Assembly: GCA_002315435.1 (NCBI GenBank) | Contig: DCFW01000036.1 | Span: 1 to 64,000, forward strand | Direction of reading: 5' to 3' | Source: Bacteroidales bacterium UBA1794 | GTDB taxonomy: Bacteria; Bacteroidota; Bacteroidia; Bacteroidales; Bacteroidaceae | DNA length: 64,000 nt | Shown here: positions 52,778 through 61,141 of the stretch, piece by piece | Position numbering within the stretch: position 1 is the first letter of the stretch | Layout: each line of letters opens with the position of its first letter | Position numbers and translations under genes: made by a program | Notes under the pieces: generated by a model | Told to the model about the DNA's origin: nothing | Database searches by the model: none | What the model saw: only the letters and a program-made list of their open reading frames with translations

Positions 52778-55231
52778 ATGAAAAGATTTACTTGTCTTCT
52801 TTTTCTGTCGTTTCTTTTAAGTATCGTTTCCGTATCTGCTCAACGTAAAGATATTTACATTAAGAACGAATGGAAATTTGCTAAAGGAGATACAAAAGAA
52901 GCATCTGCCGTTAATTTTAACGACAATAAGTGGCAATCAGTATCTGTTCCTCATGATTGGGCTATTTATGGTCCGTTTAATCGTAACAATGATTTGCAAA
53001 ATGTGATAATTACTCAAAATCTTGAGAAGAAAGCTTCCGCTAAAACCGGACGTACCGGTGGCTTGCCTTATGTAGGTGTCGGATGGTATAGACATGCAAT
53101 AGATGTGTCGGATATTGATTTGGACAGACAGAGTGTGACGTTGCTTTTTGATGGTGCGATGAGTGAAGCTGAGATTTATGTGAATGGTGAAAAAGTAATG
53201 TTTTGGCCTTATGGTTACAATTCATTCTTTGTTGATATAACGAAATCTCTTCGAAAGGGAGAAAAGAACATATTAGCTGTTAGATTGGAAAACAAGCCAC
53301 AATCTTCAAGATGGTATTCGGGAGCAGGCTTATTTCGAAACGTTCATTTGATAACAACGGAGAAGGTGCATGTACCTGTGTGGGGAACTTATGTAACGAC
53401 ACCCCATGTATCAGCATCTTTAGCTTCAGTTTGTTTGAAAACACGAATAGAGAACCTACCTCAGGGAGATGTAAAGGTGATTACAGAGATTCTTGCACCT
53501 TCGGGGAAAGTGGTAGCGGTAAAAGAAAATGTTTCAGCAATGATAAATCAAACTGATTTTACTCAACATTTCACTGTATTGAATCCTGAATTGTGGTCAC
53601 CTGAGAGTCCGTCTTTGTATCAAGCTGTTTCAAAAATCTTTATAAAAGATTCTTTGGTTGATAAGTACACCACACGTTTTGGTATACGCAGCATTGAATT
53701 TATCCCGGATAATGGATTTTATCTTAATGGACATTCCTGTCAAATCAAAGGAGTATGCATGCATCACGACTTAGGAGCTTTAGGAGCTGCTGTTAATAAA
53801 GAGGCACTACGCCACCGATTATCTATGTTGAAAGATATGGGATGTAATGCGTTGCGTACTTCTCATAATATGCCGGCACCGGAATTGGTTGAACTATGTG
53901 ATGAAATGGGTATTATGCTGATGATTGAACCGTTTGATGAATGGGACAAAGCGAAATGCGAAAATGGTTACCATCGTTATTTTAATGATTGGGCTGAAAA
54001 GGATGTGATAAATATGATACGGCATTATCGCAATGATCCAAGTGTGATTATGTGGAGTATTGGTAATGAAGTGCCTACTCAAAGTAGCAAAGCTGGATTC
54101 AAAGTAGCTGAATATTTACAGAATATATGTCATCGTGAGGATCCTACACGTCCTGTTACATGCGGAATGGATCAAGTTTCAAGCGTATTGAATAATGGAT
54201 TTGCTGCCTTATTGGATGTTCCCGGATTTAATTATAGAGTAGGGCGTTATATAGAAGGATATAACAAACTACCTCAGAATATGATTTTAGGTTCGGAAAC
54301 AGTTTCTACTGTGAGTTCGCGAGGCGTTTATAAGTTTCCTGTAGAGAAGAAGGCTGATGCTCAATACTCGGACCATCAATCATCAAGTTATGATATGGAA
54401 TCTTGCTCATGGTCTAACTTACCTGATTATGACTTTGCCATGCAGGAAGATCATCCATGGGCAGTAGGGCAGTTTGTATGGACCGGATTTGATTATTTGG
54501 GTGAACCTTCGCCATACGATACGGATGCGTGGCCCAGCCATAGCTCGTTGTTCGGTATTATTGATTTAGCCGAATTGCCGAAAGATAGATTTTATCTCTA
54601 CCGTAGCCAGTGGAATAAAGAGTCGCATACTTTGCATGTCTTGCCACATTGGACTTGGCCTGGACGTGAGGGTAAAATAACTCCAGTCTTTGTCTATACG
54701 GATTACCCATCGGCAGAGTTATTTATCAATGGTAAAAGTCAAGGCATTCGTTATAAGAATGATTCCACAGTATTTAACCGTTATCGTTTGATGTGGAATG
54801 AAACGGTTTATAAACCGGGACAAATAAAAGTCGTTGCATATAATAAAGATAAACAACCTGTAGATTCAACTATAGTTTCAACAGCAGGAAAACCTGATCA
54901 TTTATTACTTACCACGGACAAACAGACGATTAAGGCTGATGGTGAAGATCTTATCTATGTAACAGTTTCTGTAGTTGATAAGAATGGTATTTTATGTCCT
55001 TCAGATGATAGATTGATTAATTTTAAGGTGGAAGGAAAAGGTACATTTTGTGCTGTTGCTAACGGAGATCCTACTTGCATAGAATCATTCCAAGGATCAA
55101 AAATGCATGCTTTTAGCGGAATGCTTACAGCAATTGTTCGATCAAATACCGAGTCGGGTGATATTGTAATCAAAGCAAGTGCAAAAGGGGTGAAAGAAGG
55201 AACTATTCGGATAACAAGTAAATTAAATTAA
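52778..55231 (+). CDS. GH2 family beta-galactosidase-like enzyme, exported
   Basis: An 817-residue secreted hydrolase: signal peptide (about 1-20), jelly-roll sugar-binding domain (about 22-185), immunoglobulin-like domain (about 190-300), TIM barrel (about 305-600) and C-terminal Ig-like domains with the DUF4982/invasin pattern (about 615-817). The acid/base is E431 in WSIGNEVPTQ and the nucleophile E507 in ILGSETVST. HHDLGALGAAVN is typical of this Bacteroides GH2 group. Specificity may be beta-galactosidase, beta-glucuronidase or another retaining activity. Three extra residues are possible from 52769. A TlpA-like gene follows 11 nt later. Confidence 0.9.
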   Translation: MKRFTCLLFLSFLLSIVSVSAQRKDIYIKNEWKFAKGDTKEASAVNFNDNKWQSVSVPHDWAIYGPFNRNNDLQNVIITQNLEKKASAKTGRTGGLPYVGVGWYRHAIDVSDIDLDRQSVTLLFDGAMSEAEIYVNGEKVMFWPYGYNSFFVDITKSLRKGEKNILAVRLENKPQSSRWYSGAGLFRNVHLITTEKVHVPVWGTYVTTPHVSASLASVCLKTRIENLPQGDVKVITEILAPSGKVVAVKENVSAMINQTDFTQHFTVLNPELWSPESPSLYQAVSKIFIKDSLVDKYTTRFGIRSIEFIPDNGFYLNGHSCQIKGVCMHHDLGALGAAVNKEALRHRLSMLKDMGCNALRTSHNMPAPELVELCDEMGIMLMIEPFDEWDKAKCENGYHRYFNDWAEKDVINMIRHYRNDPSVIMWSIGNEVPTQSSKAGFKVAEYLQNICHREDPTRPVTCGMDQVSSVLNNGFAALLDVPGFNYRVGRYIEGYNKLPQNMILGSETVSTVSSRGVYKFPVEKKADAQYSDHQSSSYDMESCSWSNLPDYDFAMQEDHPWAVGQFVWTGFDYLGEPSPYDTDAWPSHSSLFGIIDLAELPKDRFYLYRSQWNKESHTLHVLPHWTWPGREGKITPVFVYTDYPSAELFINGKSQGIRYKNDSTVFNRYRLMWNETVYKPGQIKVVAYNKDKQPVDSTIVSTAGKPDHLLLTTDKQTIKADGEDLIYVTVSVVDKNGILCPSDDRLINFKVEGKGTFCAVANGDPTCIESFQGSKMHAFSGMLTAIVRSNTESGDIVIKASAKGVKEGTIRITSKLN

Positions 55232-55242
55232 AGAGAATAGAT

Positions 55243-56229
55243 ATGAAAAAGTTTTTAGGATTATTATTGCTGATTTCAATGGGAATAAGTGCAAAAACCC
55301 CTACGAAAGGTTTTGTCCTTACAGGTCAAGTCACGAATGTTTCTTCCGGGAAAATATACCTGGAAGAATATACAAATGTGACGAAAGATTTTAAAATTGT
55401 TGATTCTACTGAATTGAGAAACGGGAAGTTTGTTTTTAAAGGTAAGGTCTCTCAACCATTGCTTTATGGATTAGCTTTAGAGCGCACGGCTCGTCCGGTT
55501 ATGGTTTTTATTGAGAATAAACCATTTACAGTAAGTATAGAAAATGGGAAGCGTACTCAAATAGCAACTTCAGGATCAGCTGAAAATACATTGTTTACGA
55601 CTAATCAATCATTGGTTGATGATGATAAATACGATATAGCATCGTTGGTTAAATCACATCCATCTTCAAATGTTGCAGCATACTTTCTTTTGAGAAGTTT
55701 TTCTTGGCGTTTGCCTTTAGCACAACTTAAATCATTAAGAGTTAAATTTACGCAACAAAATAGTCCTTATTTAACAGATCTTGATGAACTTATCAAGAAG
55801 TTAGAAACCGTGCAGGTCGGTCAAAAAGCACCTAATTTTACACTTCCTGATTCGAATGGAAAGGAAGTCTCTCTTTCTGATTTCTATGGTAAATATGTAC
55901 TAGTTGATTTTTGGGCTTCTTGGTGCCCTGATTGTCGCGCTGAGAATCCAAATGTTGTGGCTGCTTATAATAAGTTTAGAGATAAGAATTTTACGATTAT
56001 CGGTGTTTCTCTTGATCGTAGTAAAGAGGCTTGGTTGAATGGTATACAGAAACAGGGTTTGAGTTGGACACAGCTTTCCAACTTGCAGTTTTGGAAGAGT
56101 CAAACAGCTGTTCAATATGGTGTACGTGCCATTCCTACAAACGTCTTGATTAATCCTGAAGGTATAATTGTAGCTCGTGATTTAATGGGTGATAATTTAC
56201 AGAAAACACTTGAAAAGATTCTTAAATGA
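55243..56229 (+). CDS. TlpA-like thiol-disulfide protein with DUF4369 domain
   Basis: A 328-residue exported protein: signal peptide (about 1-17), DUF4369-type beta domain (about 25-120; GFVLTGQVTNVSSGKIYLEEY), helical linker, and a C-terminal thioredoxin/AhpC-like domain (about 185-328) with the redox centre WASWCPDCRAENP and the cis-Pro loop RAIPTNVLINPEG. Probably reduces disulfides in the periplasm. It is tightly linked to the GH2 gene, but no functional tie is evident from sequence. Confidence 0.87.
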   Translation: MKKFLGLLLLISMGISAKTPTKGFVLTGQVTNVSSGKIYLEEYTNVTKDFKIVDSTELRNGKFVFKGKVSQPLLYGLALERTARPVMVFIENKPFTVSIENGKRTQIATSGSAENTLFTTNQSLVDDDKYDIASLVKSHPSSNVAAYFLLRSFSWRLPLAQLKSLRVKFTQQNSPYLTDLDELIKKLETVQVGQKAPNFTLPDSNGKEVSLSDFYGKYVLVDFWASWCPDCRAENPNVVAAYNKFRDKNFTIIGVSLDRSKEAWLNGIQKQGLSWTQLSNLQFWKSQTAVQYGVRAIPTNVLINPEGIIVARDLMGDNLQKTLEKILK

Positions 56230-56243
56230 TTTATTTCAACAAT

Positions 56244-56279
56244 AAAAAAAGGCGATGAGTTTTTATTCATCGCCTTTTT
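56244..56279. terminator. Bidirectional terminator
   Basis: GGCGATGA (56251-56258) pairs with TCATCGCC (56267-56274), flanked by seven A on the left and five T on the right, between convergent genes. Serves the TlpA-like gene on the plus strand and the YfhO gene on the minus strand. Confidence 0.9.
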
Positions 56280-56297
56280 CTATTATTGTGTGTTGAT

Positions 56298-58796
56298 TTA
56301 ATCTTTCTTTTTTCTTATGTCTTTTACACCTAGTCCTATCGCACCTATTATAAGAATGCCTAAGCCTATATAAGCAACTGTTTCGGTAGTATGTATGGAT
56401 GAAGGATCAAACTTAAATTCAATCTTATGATTTCCTGCCGGAACTTTCATTACACGAAGAATGTAGTCCGCACGTCCGTGATCAACGCTTTTCCCGTCGA
56501 TATATGCTTGCCATCCTGGATAATAGATTTCAGAAAACACTGCAATCTGATCACTTTTGGCATTTGTTTGATAAGTCAAATCGTTTGGAGTATAACTAAT
56601 CAAGTTAATATGATCTGTGGAATCACATTTAATATTTGTAGTGCCACTCAGTGTTTCCTTAAATTTATTTCCAACAATAGCTACATTGCGTGGAGATACT
56701 TTATATAAAGTTTCAATCTCTTCGTTGGCAGTATTTACATATTTGATGTTCTGTACAAACCAAGCATTTCCGTAAGCATATGGGTTGTTAATTGGCATTG
56801 TCTTGTTGCCTTGTAACGGAAGAATAAAGTATTTGCCGTTCAACATATTAATTACTTTCATAGAGTCGGCAATTAATTTGGTCATATCTCCATTGTTTTT
56901 AGCTGCTGCATTCATAACATATTTCATTTCGGGAGAAATATGATACTCAATCATTTCTTGGTATCTTCTTAGCTTTGCCGCATGATATCCACCAATGCTT
57001 TTATGCCAATATGAAGTGTTATTCTCGTTGAATGTACTGGTTGCAAAATTCAATACGCGATAATCAAGTGATTTATCTTGCAGAATCTTCTCATCGGTTG
57101 GTGTCTTTTGTACTGCTGCCATTCTTTGGCTTGGATCAACAAAATCATCATCTTTTAAATAACGCTTGTTTATTGACCATAAGTCAATGAAGCATAGTAT
57201 GGAAACAAGTCCGATAAATAAAGAACTTTTTAGCTTATTACGGCTATATAACCACATGAAAGCACCTCCTAGTGCAACAATAATAAAACTTCTCCAGGCA
57301 TCAGATGTCATAATGCTTTGTCGAACTGCAGTTAGATTTGCAAGAACTTGTCCTAATTGTGCTGACGGAATTCCTTGTTGCAAAGCTTGCATTTCATTCG
57401 ATGAAACAAACGAAGAAAAGAAGACTCCGGGCATTAATGCAAATAGTAGAGAAACGCCTCCGGTTAACCCTAGACTAATATAGAACTGTTTTTGTTTTTC
57501 TTTGATGATGTTCGGCTGCTCTATAATCTTTTTTAAAGCCAGTAATGCCAATAGCGGTATTGTAAATTCGGCAATAACAAGAATAGAAGAAACGGCTCTG
57601 AACTTTGCGTACATGGGGAAATAGTCGATAAAGAAGTTTGTGGGTCCCATAAAATTCTTTCCCCAGGATAATACAATAGAAAGAATTGTTGAGGCTAACA
57701 AAGCCCATTTCATCGGTCCTTTTAGGATAAAACATCCTAATATGGCAAGCATTAGCACAAAGGCTCCGACATATACCGGCCCTGCAGTTCCAGGTTGTTC
57801 ACCCCAATATGATGGCAATTGCTGATAGATTTGCATATAGTTGCTATCAGCTTTCTCCATTGCGCCTTCATTTGAAGACAATGGAGTGGAAGATGATCCA
57901 CCTTTTATATTGGGAATTAGTAATGACCATGTTTCACCGATTCCATAGCTCCACTGTGTAATATAGTCGCGTTCCAATCCACTACTGGTTTGGTTTTCAG
58001 TACTTGGTTTAACAAGTTCACTTTTACCACGCATGGTATCTTTGCTATATTCATACGTATGATATAAATTGGAACTATTAATCATTACTGAAACAATCGC
58101 GGCCATAGCTAAAACTCCGGTGGCTTTAGTAAAACGTGGAAGTTCATGTTTTTTGTATGCATCAATAAAATAGGCTATTATCATGAATAGAACGACGAAT
58201 AAAAAATAATAAGTCATTTGCACATGATTAGACATAATTTGTAATGATGCGAATAATGCTGCTACAATTCCACCACATAAATATTTACCTTTGTAAGCTA
58301 AAATCATTCCGGCGATAGTAGGTGGAATGTATGCCAGCGTTACAAATTTCCAAATGTGTCCTGCACCGATAATAATGATAAAATATGTTGAGAAAGCCCA
58401 GATTACAGCTCCTAGCACGGCCATCCACGGTTTAAAATCGAATGCTCTTAGTAAGATGTAAAATCCAACTAACATTATAAATACTAGGTTTACATACTGG
58501 GGTAATCCTAGTTTGTAAATAGCACTTGCATCGTTTAATAGATCGGTTGATCCATAGCTTGGTGATATCTGGTAGGTCGGCATGCCACTAAAAAGTGAAT
58601 TTGTCCACCTTGTAGTATGGCCAGTTTGCTCTTTATATTGAGTAGACTCAACACCGGCTCCAATACCTCCCACATTGTCACTTCCGGTTAAGACCCTTCC
58701 ATCAATGTCTGCAGGATAAAAATACGCAAAAGAAATAACGACAAAAGCTAATATCGCTATGATATCAGGCAGGGCTTTCTTCAATATATTTTTCAT
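56298..58796 (-). CDS. YfhO-family polytopic membrane protein
   Basis: An 832-residue inner-membrane protein with about 12-13 hydrophobic segments through residue 545 and one near the end (about 803-823), separated by a periplasmic region (about 550-800). The start FAYFYPADIDGRVLTGSDN and motifs YQISPSYGSTDLLNDAS and FSEIYYPGWQAYIDGK identify the YfhO family, which is related to GT-C glycosyltransferases and linked in some bacteria to lipoteichoic-acid or glycan glycosylation. Donor and acceptor are unknown in Bacteroides. Ends at the bidirectional terminator. Confidence 0.85.
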   Translation of the reverse strand: MKNILKKALPDIIAILAFVVISFAYFYPADIDGRVLTGSDNVGGIGAGVESTQYKEQTGHTTRWTNSLFSGMPTYQISPSYGSTDLLNDASAIYKLGLPQYVNLVFIMLVGFYILLRAFDFKPWMAVLGAVIWAFSTYFIIIIGAGHIWKFVTLAYIPPTIAGMILAYKGKYLCGGIVAALFASLQIMSNHVQMTYYFLFVVLFMIIAYFIDAYKKHELPRFTKATGVLAMAAIVSVMINSSNLYHTYEYSKDTMRGKSELVKPSTENQTSSGLERDYITQWSYGIGETWSLLIPNIKGGSSSTPLSSNEGAMEKADSNYMQIYQQLPSYWGEQPGTAGPVYVGAFVLMLAILGCFILKGPMKWALLASTILSIVLSWGKNFMGPTNFFIDYFPMYAKFRAVSSILVIAEFTIPLLALLALKKIIEQPNIIKEKQKQFYISLGLTGGVSLLFALMPGVFFSSFVSSNEMQALQQGIPSAQLGQVLANLTAVRQSIMTSDAWRSFIIVALGGAFMWLYSRNKLKSSLFIGLVSILCFIDLWSINKRYLKDDDFVDPSQRMAAVQKTPTDEKILQDKSLDYRVLNFATSTFNENNTSYWHKSIGGYHAAKLRRYQEMIEYHISPEMKYVMNAAAKNNGDMTKLIADSMKVINMLNGKYFILPLQGNKTMPINNPYAYGNAWFVQNIKYVNTANEEIETLYKVSPRNVAIVGNKFKETLSGTTNIKCDSTDHINLISYTPNDLTYQTNAKSDQIAVFSEIYYPGWQAYIDGKSVDHGRADYILRVMKVPAGNHKIEFKFDPSSIHTTETVAYIGLGILIIGAIGLGVKDIRKKKD

Positions 58797-58821
58797 CGGG
58801 TTATTATTTTGTTTGTATCAA

Positions 58822-60240
58822 TTAATAACGATAATACTCAGCTTTGTAAGGACCATCAACTTTAACTCCGATATAATCAGCTTGTGCCTGTGTAAGAGTG
58901 GTTAGGTGTACGCCCAATTTTTCCAAATGTAAACGTGCAACTTCTTCATCAAGTGCTTTGGGTAACATATATACCCCTGTGGCATAATTCTTAGTGAAAA
59001 GTTCTATTTGTGCAATAGTCTGGTTGGTAAATGAATTACTCATTACAAATGAAGCATGCCCTGTTGCACAGCCTAAGTTTACTAAGCGTCCTCCTGCTAA
59101 AAGAATTATAGAATGTCCGTCAGGGAAATAGTATCTATCAACCTGTGGTTTAATATTAATAGCTTTGATGCCAGGATAATGAATTAATTTATCCACTTGT
59201 ATTTCATTGTCGAAATGACCGATGTTGCACACGATAGCTTGATCTTTCATCTTTTCAATGTGTTCAATGCGAATAATATCGATGTTTCCTGTAGTAGTAA
59301 CAAATATATCGCCTTGGCTGCACGCTTCATCCATCGTAACGACTTGGAATCCTTCCATAGCAGCTTGTAAAGCACATATTGGGTCAACTTCTGTGACTAA
59401 TACGCGAGCACCGTAGCTACGCATTGATTGAGAACAACCCTTGCCTACATCACCATAACCGGCTACTACAACTACTTTTCCTGCAATCATTACATCTGTT
59501 GCGCGTTTGATGCCATCTGCTAGTGATTCACGACATCCATATAAGTTGTCGAATTTAGATTTTGTTACAGAATCATTCACATTGAAGGCTGGGAATAGAA
59601 GTTTTCCTTGTTCTGCCATTTGATAAAGACGGTGAACACCAGTTGTTGTTTCTTCAGAAACACCTTTAATCTCTTTAGCCACATTATGCCAACGGTTTTT
59701 ATCAGCAGCTAATATCCTTTTTAATATTATATTTAATTCTTTTTCGTCTTCTGCCTCCACTTTTTCATCAAGGATAGATGAATTGCTTTCGGCATCAAAT
59801 CCATGGTGGATCATTAAGGTGGCATCACCTCCATCATCAACAATCACATTAGGTCCTTTTCCTCCAGGGAAATTAAGAGCTTGTAATGTGCACCACCAAT
59901 AATCAGCTAAGGTTTCACCCTTCCATGCAAACACGTTAACTCCCATATCTGCAATTGCTGCTGCAGCGTGGTCTTGTGTCGAATAAATATTACAAGAGCA
60001 CCAGCGTACGTCTGCACCTAAAGCCACTAAAGTCTTAATTAAAACCGCAGTTTGGATGGTCATATGTAATGATCCCATTATGCGTGCACCCTTTAGGGGT
60101 TGTTCCTCTCCATACTTTTCGCGAAGAGCCATAAGGCCAGGCATTTCATGTTCTGCCATTTCGATTTCCTTGCGTCCAAATTCAGCAAGAGTAATGTCTG
60201 CCACTTTGTAGGGCAGTTCAGAGAATAATTCTGTATACAT
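58822..60240 (-). CDS. ahcY: Adenosylhomocysteinase
   Basis: A 472-residue NAD-dependent enzyme that splits S-adenosylhomocysteine into adenosine and homocysteine, keeping methylation reactions running. The NAD-binding GYGDVGKGCSQSMRSYGA motif, SLHMTIQTAVLI, STQDHAAAAIA, FNVNDSVTKSKFDN and the C-terminal PDGPYKAEYYRY-like end (VDGPYKAEYYRY) are all present. Normal length for the long bacterial/plant type. A TATCTTTG -7-like box (minus strand, 60272-60279) lies 32 nt before the ATG. Confidence 0.97.
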   Translation of the reverse strand: MYTELFSELPYKVADITLAEFGRKEIEMAEHEMPGLMALREKYGEEQPLKGARIMGSLHMTIQTAVLIKTLVALGADVRWCSCNIYSTQDHAAAAIADMGVNVFAWKGETLADYWWCTLQALNFPGGKGPNVIVDDGGDATLMIHHGFDAESNSSILDEKVEAEDEKELNIILKRILAADKNRWHNVAKEIKGVSEETTTGVHRLYQMAEQGKLLFPAFNVNDSVTKSKFDNLYGCRESLADGIKRATDVMIAGKVVVVAGYGDVGKGCSQSMRSYGARVLVTEVDPICALQAAMEGFQVVTMDEACSQGDIFVTTTGNIDIIRIEHIEKMKDQAIVCNIGHFDNEIQVDKLIHYPGIKAINIKPQVDRYYFPDGHSIILLAGGRLVNLGCATGHASFVMSNSFTNQTIAQIELFTKNYATGVYMLPKALDEEVARLHLEKLGVHLTTLTQAQADYIGVKVDGPYKAEYYRY

Positions 60241-60375
60241 AAGATATGTTTATTTAATAATAACTTCGAGACAAAGATAAAACATTTTATAGAGATACTC
60301 TCTCTTTTGCATCCATTTTTAGCAAATAATGAACAAGATGGTAAGATGAGAAAAGGTAAAAATGTTGTAAATTAT

Positions 60376-60406
60376 TTTGCAGAGAAAAAAATAAGATATA
60401 TCTTTG
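60376..60406 (+). promoter_or_regulatory. Promoter of tRNA-Leu
   Basis: TTTG (60376-60379), 19-nt spacer, TATCTTTG (60399-60406): an exact Bacteroides promoter, with a start expected near 60413, about 16 nt before the mature tRNA. Confidence 0.75.
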
Positions 60407-60428
60407 TGCCGCAATAAGAAATCGTCCT

Positions 60429-60510
60429 GCGGCTGTGGCGTAATTGGTAGCCGCGCTAGACTTAGGATCTAGTGTTGTGAGACGTGTAGGTTCGAGTCCT
60501 ATCAGCCGCA
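60429..60510 (+). tRNA. tRNA-Leu (anticodon UAG)
   Basis: An 82-nt class II tRNA. Acceptor GCGGCTG (60429-60435) pairs with CAGCCGC (60503-60509) with discriminator A at 60510; anticodon stem CTAGA/TCTAG encloses loop CTTAGGA with anticodon TAG (60463-60465), reading CUA and related codons; a long variable arm and a GTAGG-TTCGAGT-CCTAT T-arm complete it. CCA is not encoded and must be added by the CCA-adding enzyme. Confidence 0.95.
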
Positions 60511-60520
60511 CAGTAGTGCA

Positions 60521-60558
60521 AAAGAGGTGTTGATGTTATATCACACCTCTTTTTTTTG
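60521..60558 (+). terminator. Terminator of tRNA-Leu
   Basis: AGAGGTGT (60523-60530) pairs with ACACCTCT (60543-60550) over a 12-nt loop, followed by a run of T (60551-60557), starting 13 nt after the tRNA. Confidence 0.88.
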
Positions 60559-60559
60559 T

Positions 60560-60586
60560 CTTCTCCTCCTCTCCTCCTCCTCCTCC
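60560..60586. repeat. CTC/TCC microsatellite
   Basis: A 27-nt pure pyrimidine run made mostly of CTC triplets directly after the tRNA terminator. It is unusually GC-rich against the surrounding AT-rich sequence. It could vary in length by slippage; no gene crosses it. Confidence 0.7.
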
Positions 60587-60946
60587 GTAATTTTTTTGAT
60601 TATTATTTTATAAAACATGAAAAAGAAGTAAACAAATGTATCTATTCTTTTGTTATTTACATTGATTAAAATACCAAAATAATTACCTTTTGATGATAGA
60701 TTTTGGCACTTTACTTAAATAATTCGTAGATTTTACCAGTTCAAAAGATAAAAAATATAACTTTTATCGTATATTTAATTTGTATTTATCGTGTATTTTA
60801 CTATTCAATGATATATTTAACGTATCATTTTGATTAATAATTATGATAAAATATGCATATTTTAAAGTGTAATTTGATTATTATCAATCATATTGACATT
60901 ATTAAGTGAATTATTTGTTTTATTTGAATATTTCTTGTAAATTAAT
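60587..60946. promoter_or_regulatory. AT-rich region with palindromes upstream of the second susC
   Basis: No ORF or RNA gene is visible in these 360 nt. The stretch is very AT-rich and contains a perfect 18-bp palindrome (60847-60864, TAAAATATGCATATTTTA), the dyad ATGATA...TATCAT with a 9-nt spacer near 60810-60830, and two similar words (TTATCGTATATTTA and TTATCGTGTATTTT, around 60765-60800). It is a candidate regulator-binding region for the SusC gene. Confidence 0.45.
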
Positions 60947-60978
60947 GTTGCTAATTTAATCTATTTTTCATACTTTTG
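60947..60978 (+). promoter_or_regulatory. Promoter of the second SusC gene
   Basis: GTTG (60947-60950), a 20-nt spacer and TACTTTTG (60971-60978) match the Bacteroides promoter with one mismatch in the -33 box. The start would be near 60985, leaving an unusually long leader of about 157 nt. Confidence 0.6.
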
Positions 60979-61006
60979 CAACCGTTTATGATGCTTTCTA
61001 TTTTTT

Positions 61007-61027
61007 AGAACTGTGAAAGTTCTTTTT
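61007..61027 (+). promoter_or_regulatory. Terminator-like hairpin in the SusC leader
   Basis: AGAACT (61007-61012) pairs with AGTTCT (61018-61023) over a 5-nt loop, followed by TTTT, about 25 nt into the predicted leader. The stem is short, so an attenuator role is only a possibility. Confidence 0.3.
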
Positions 61028-61141
61028 AATCAAGACAAAAGTTGTTAACTTATTGTAAATGAGTAATATTTGTTTTCCTCAAGAAGACTATACTTGGAAA
61101 ATATTGAGAGAATTAAGTTTTTAAGTTAAATTAATTTATTT

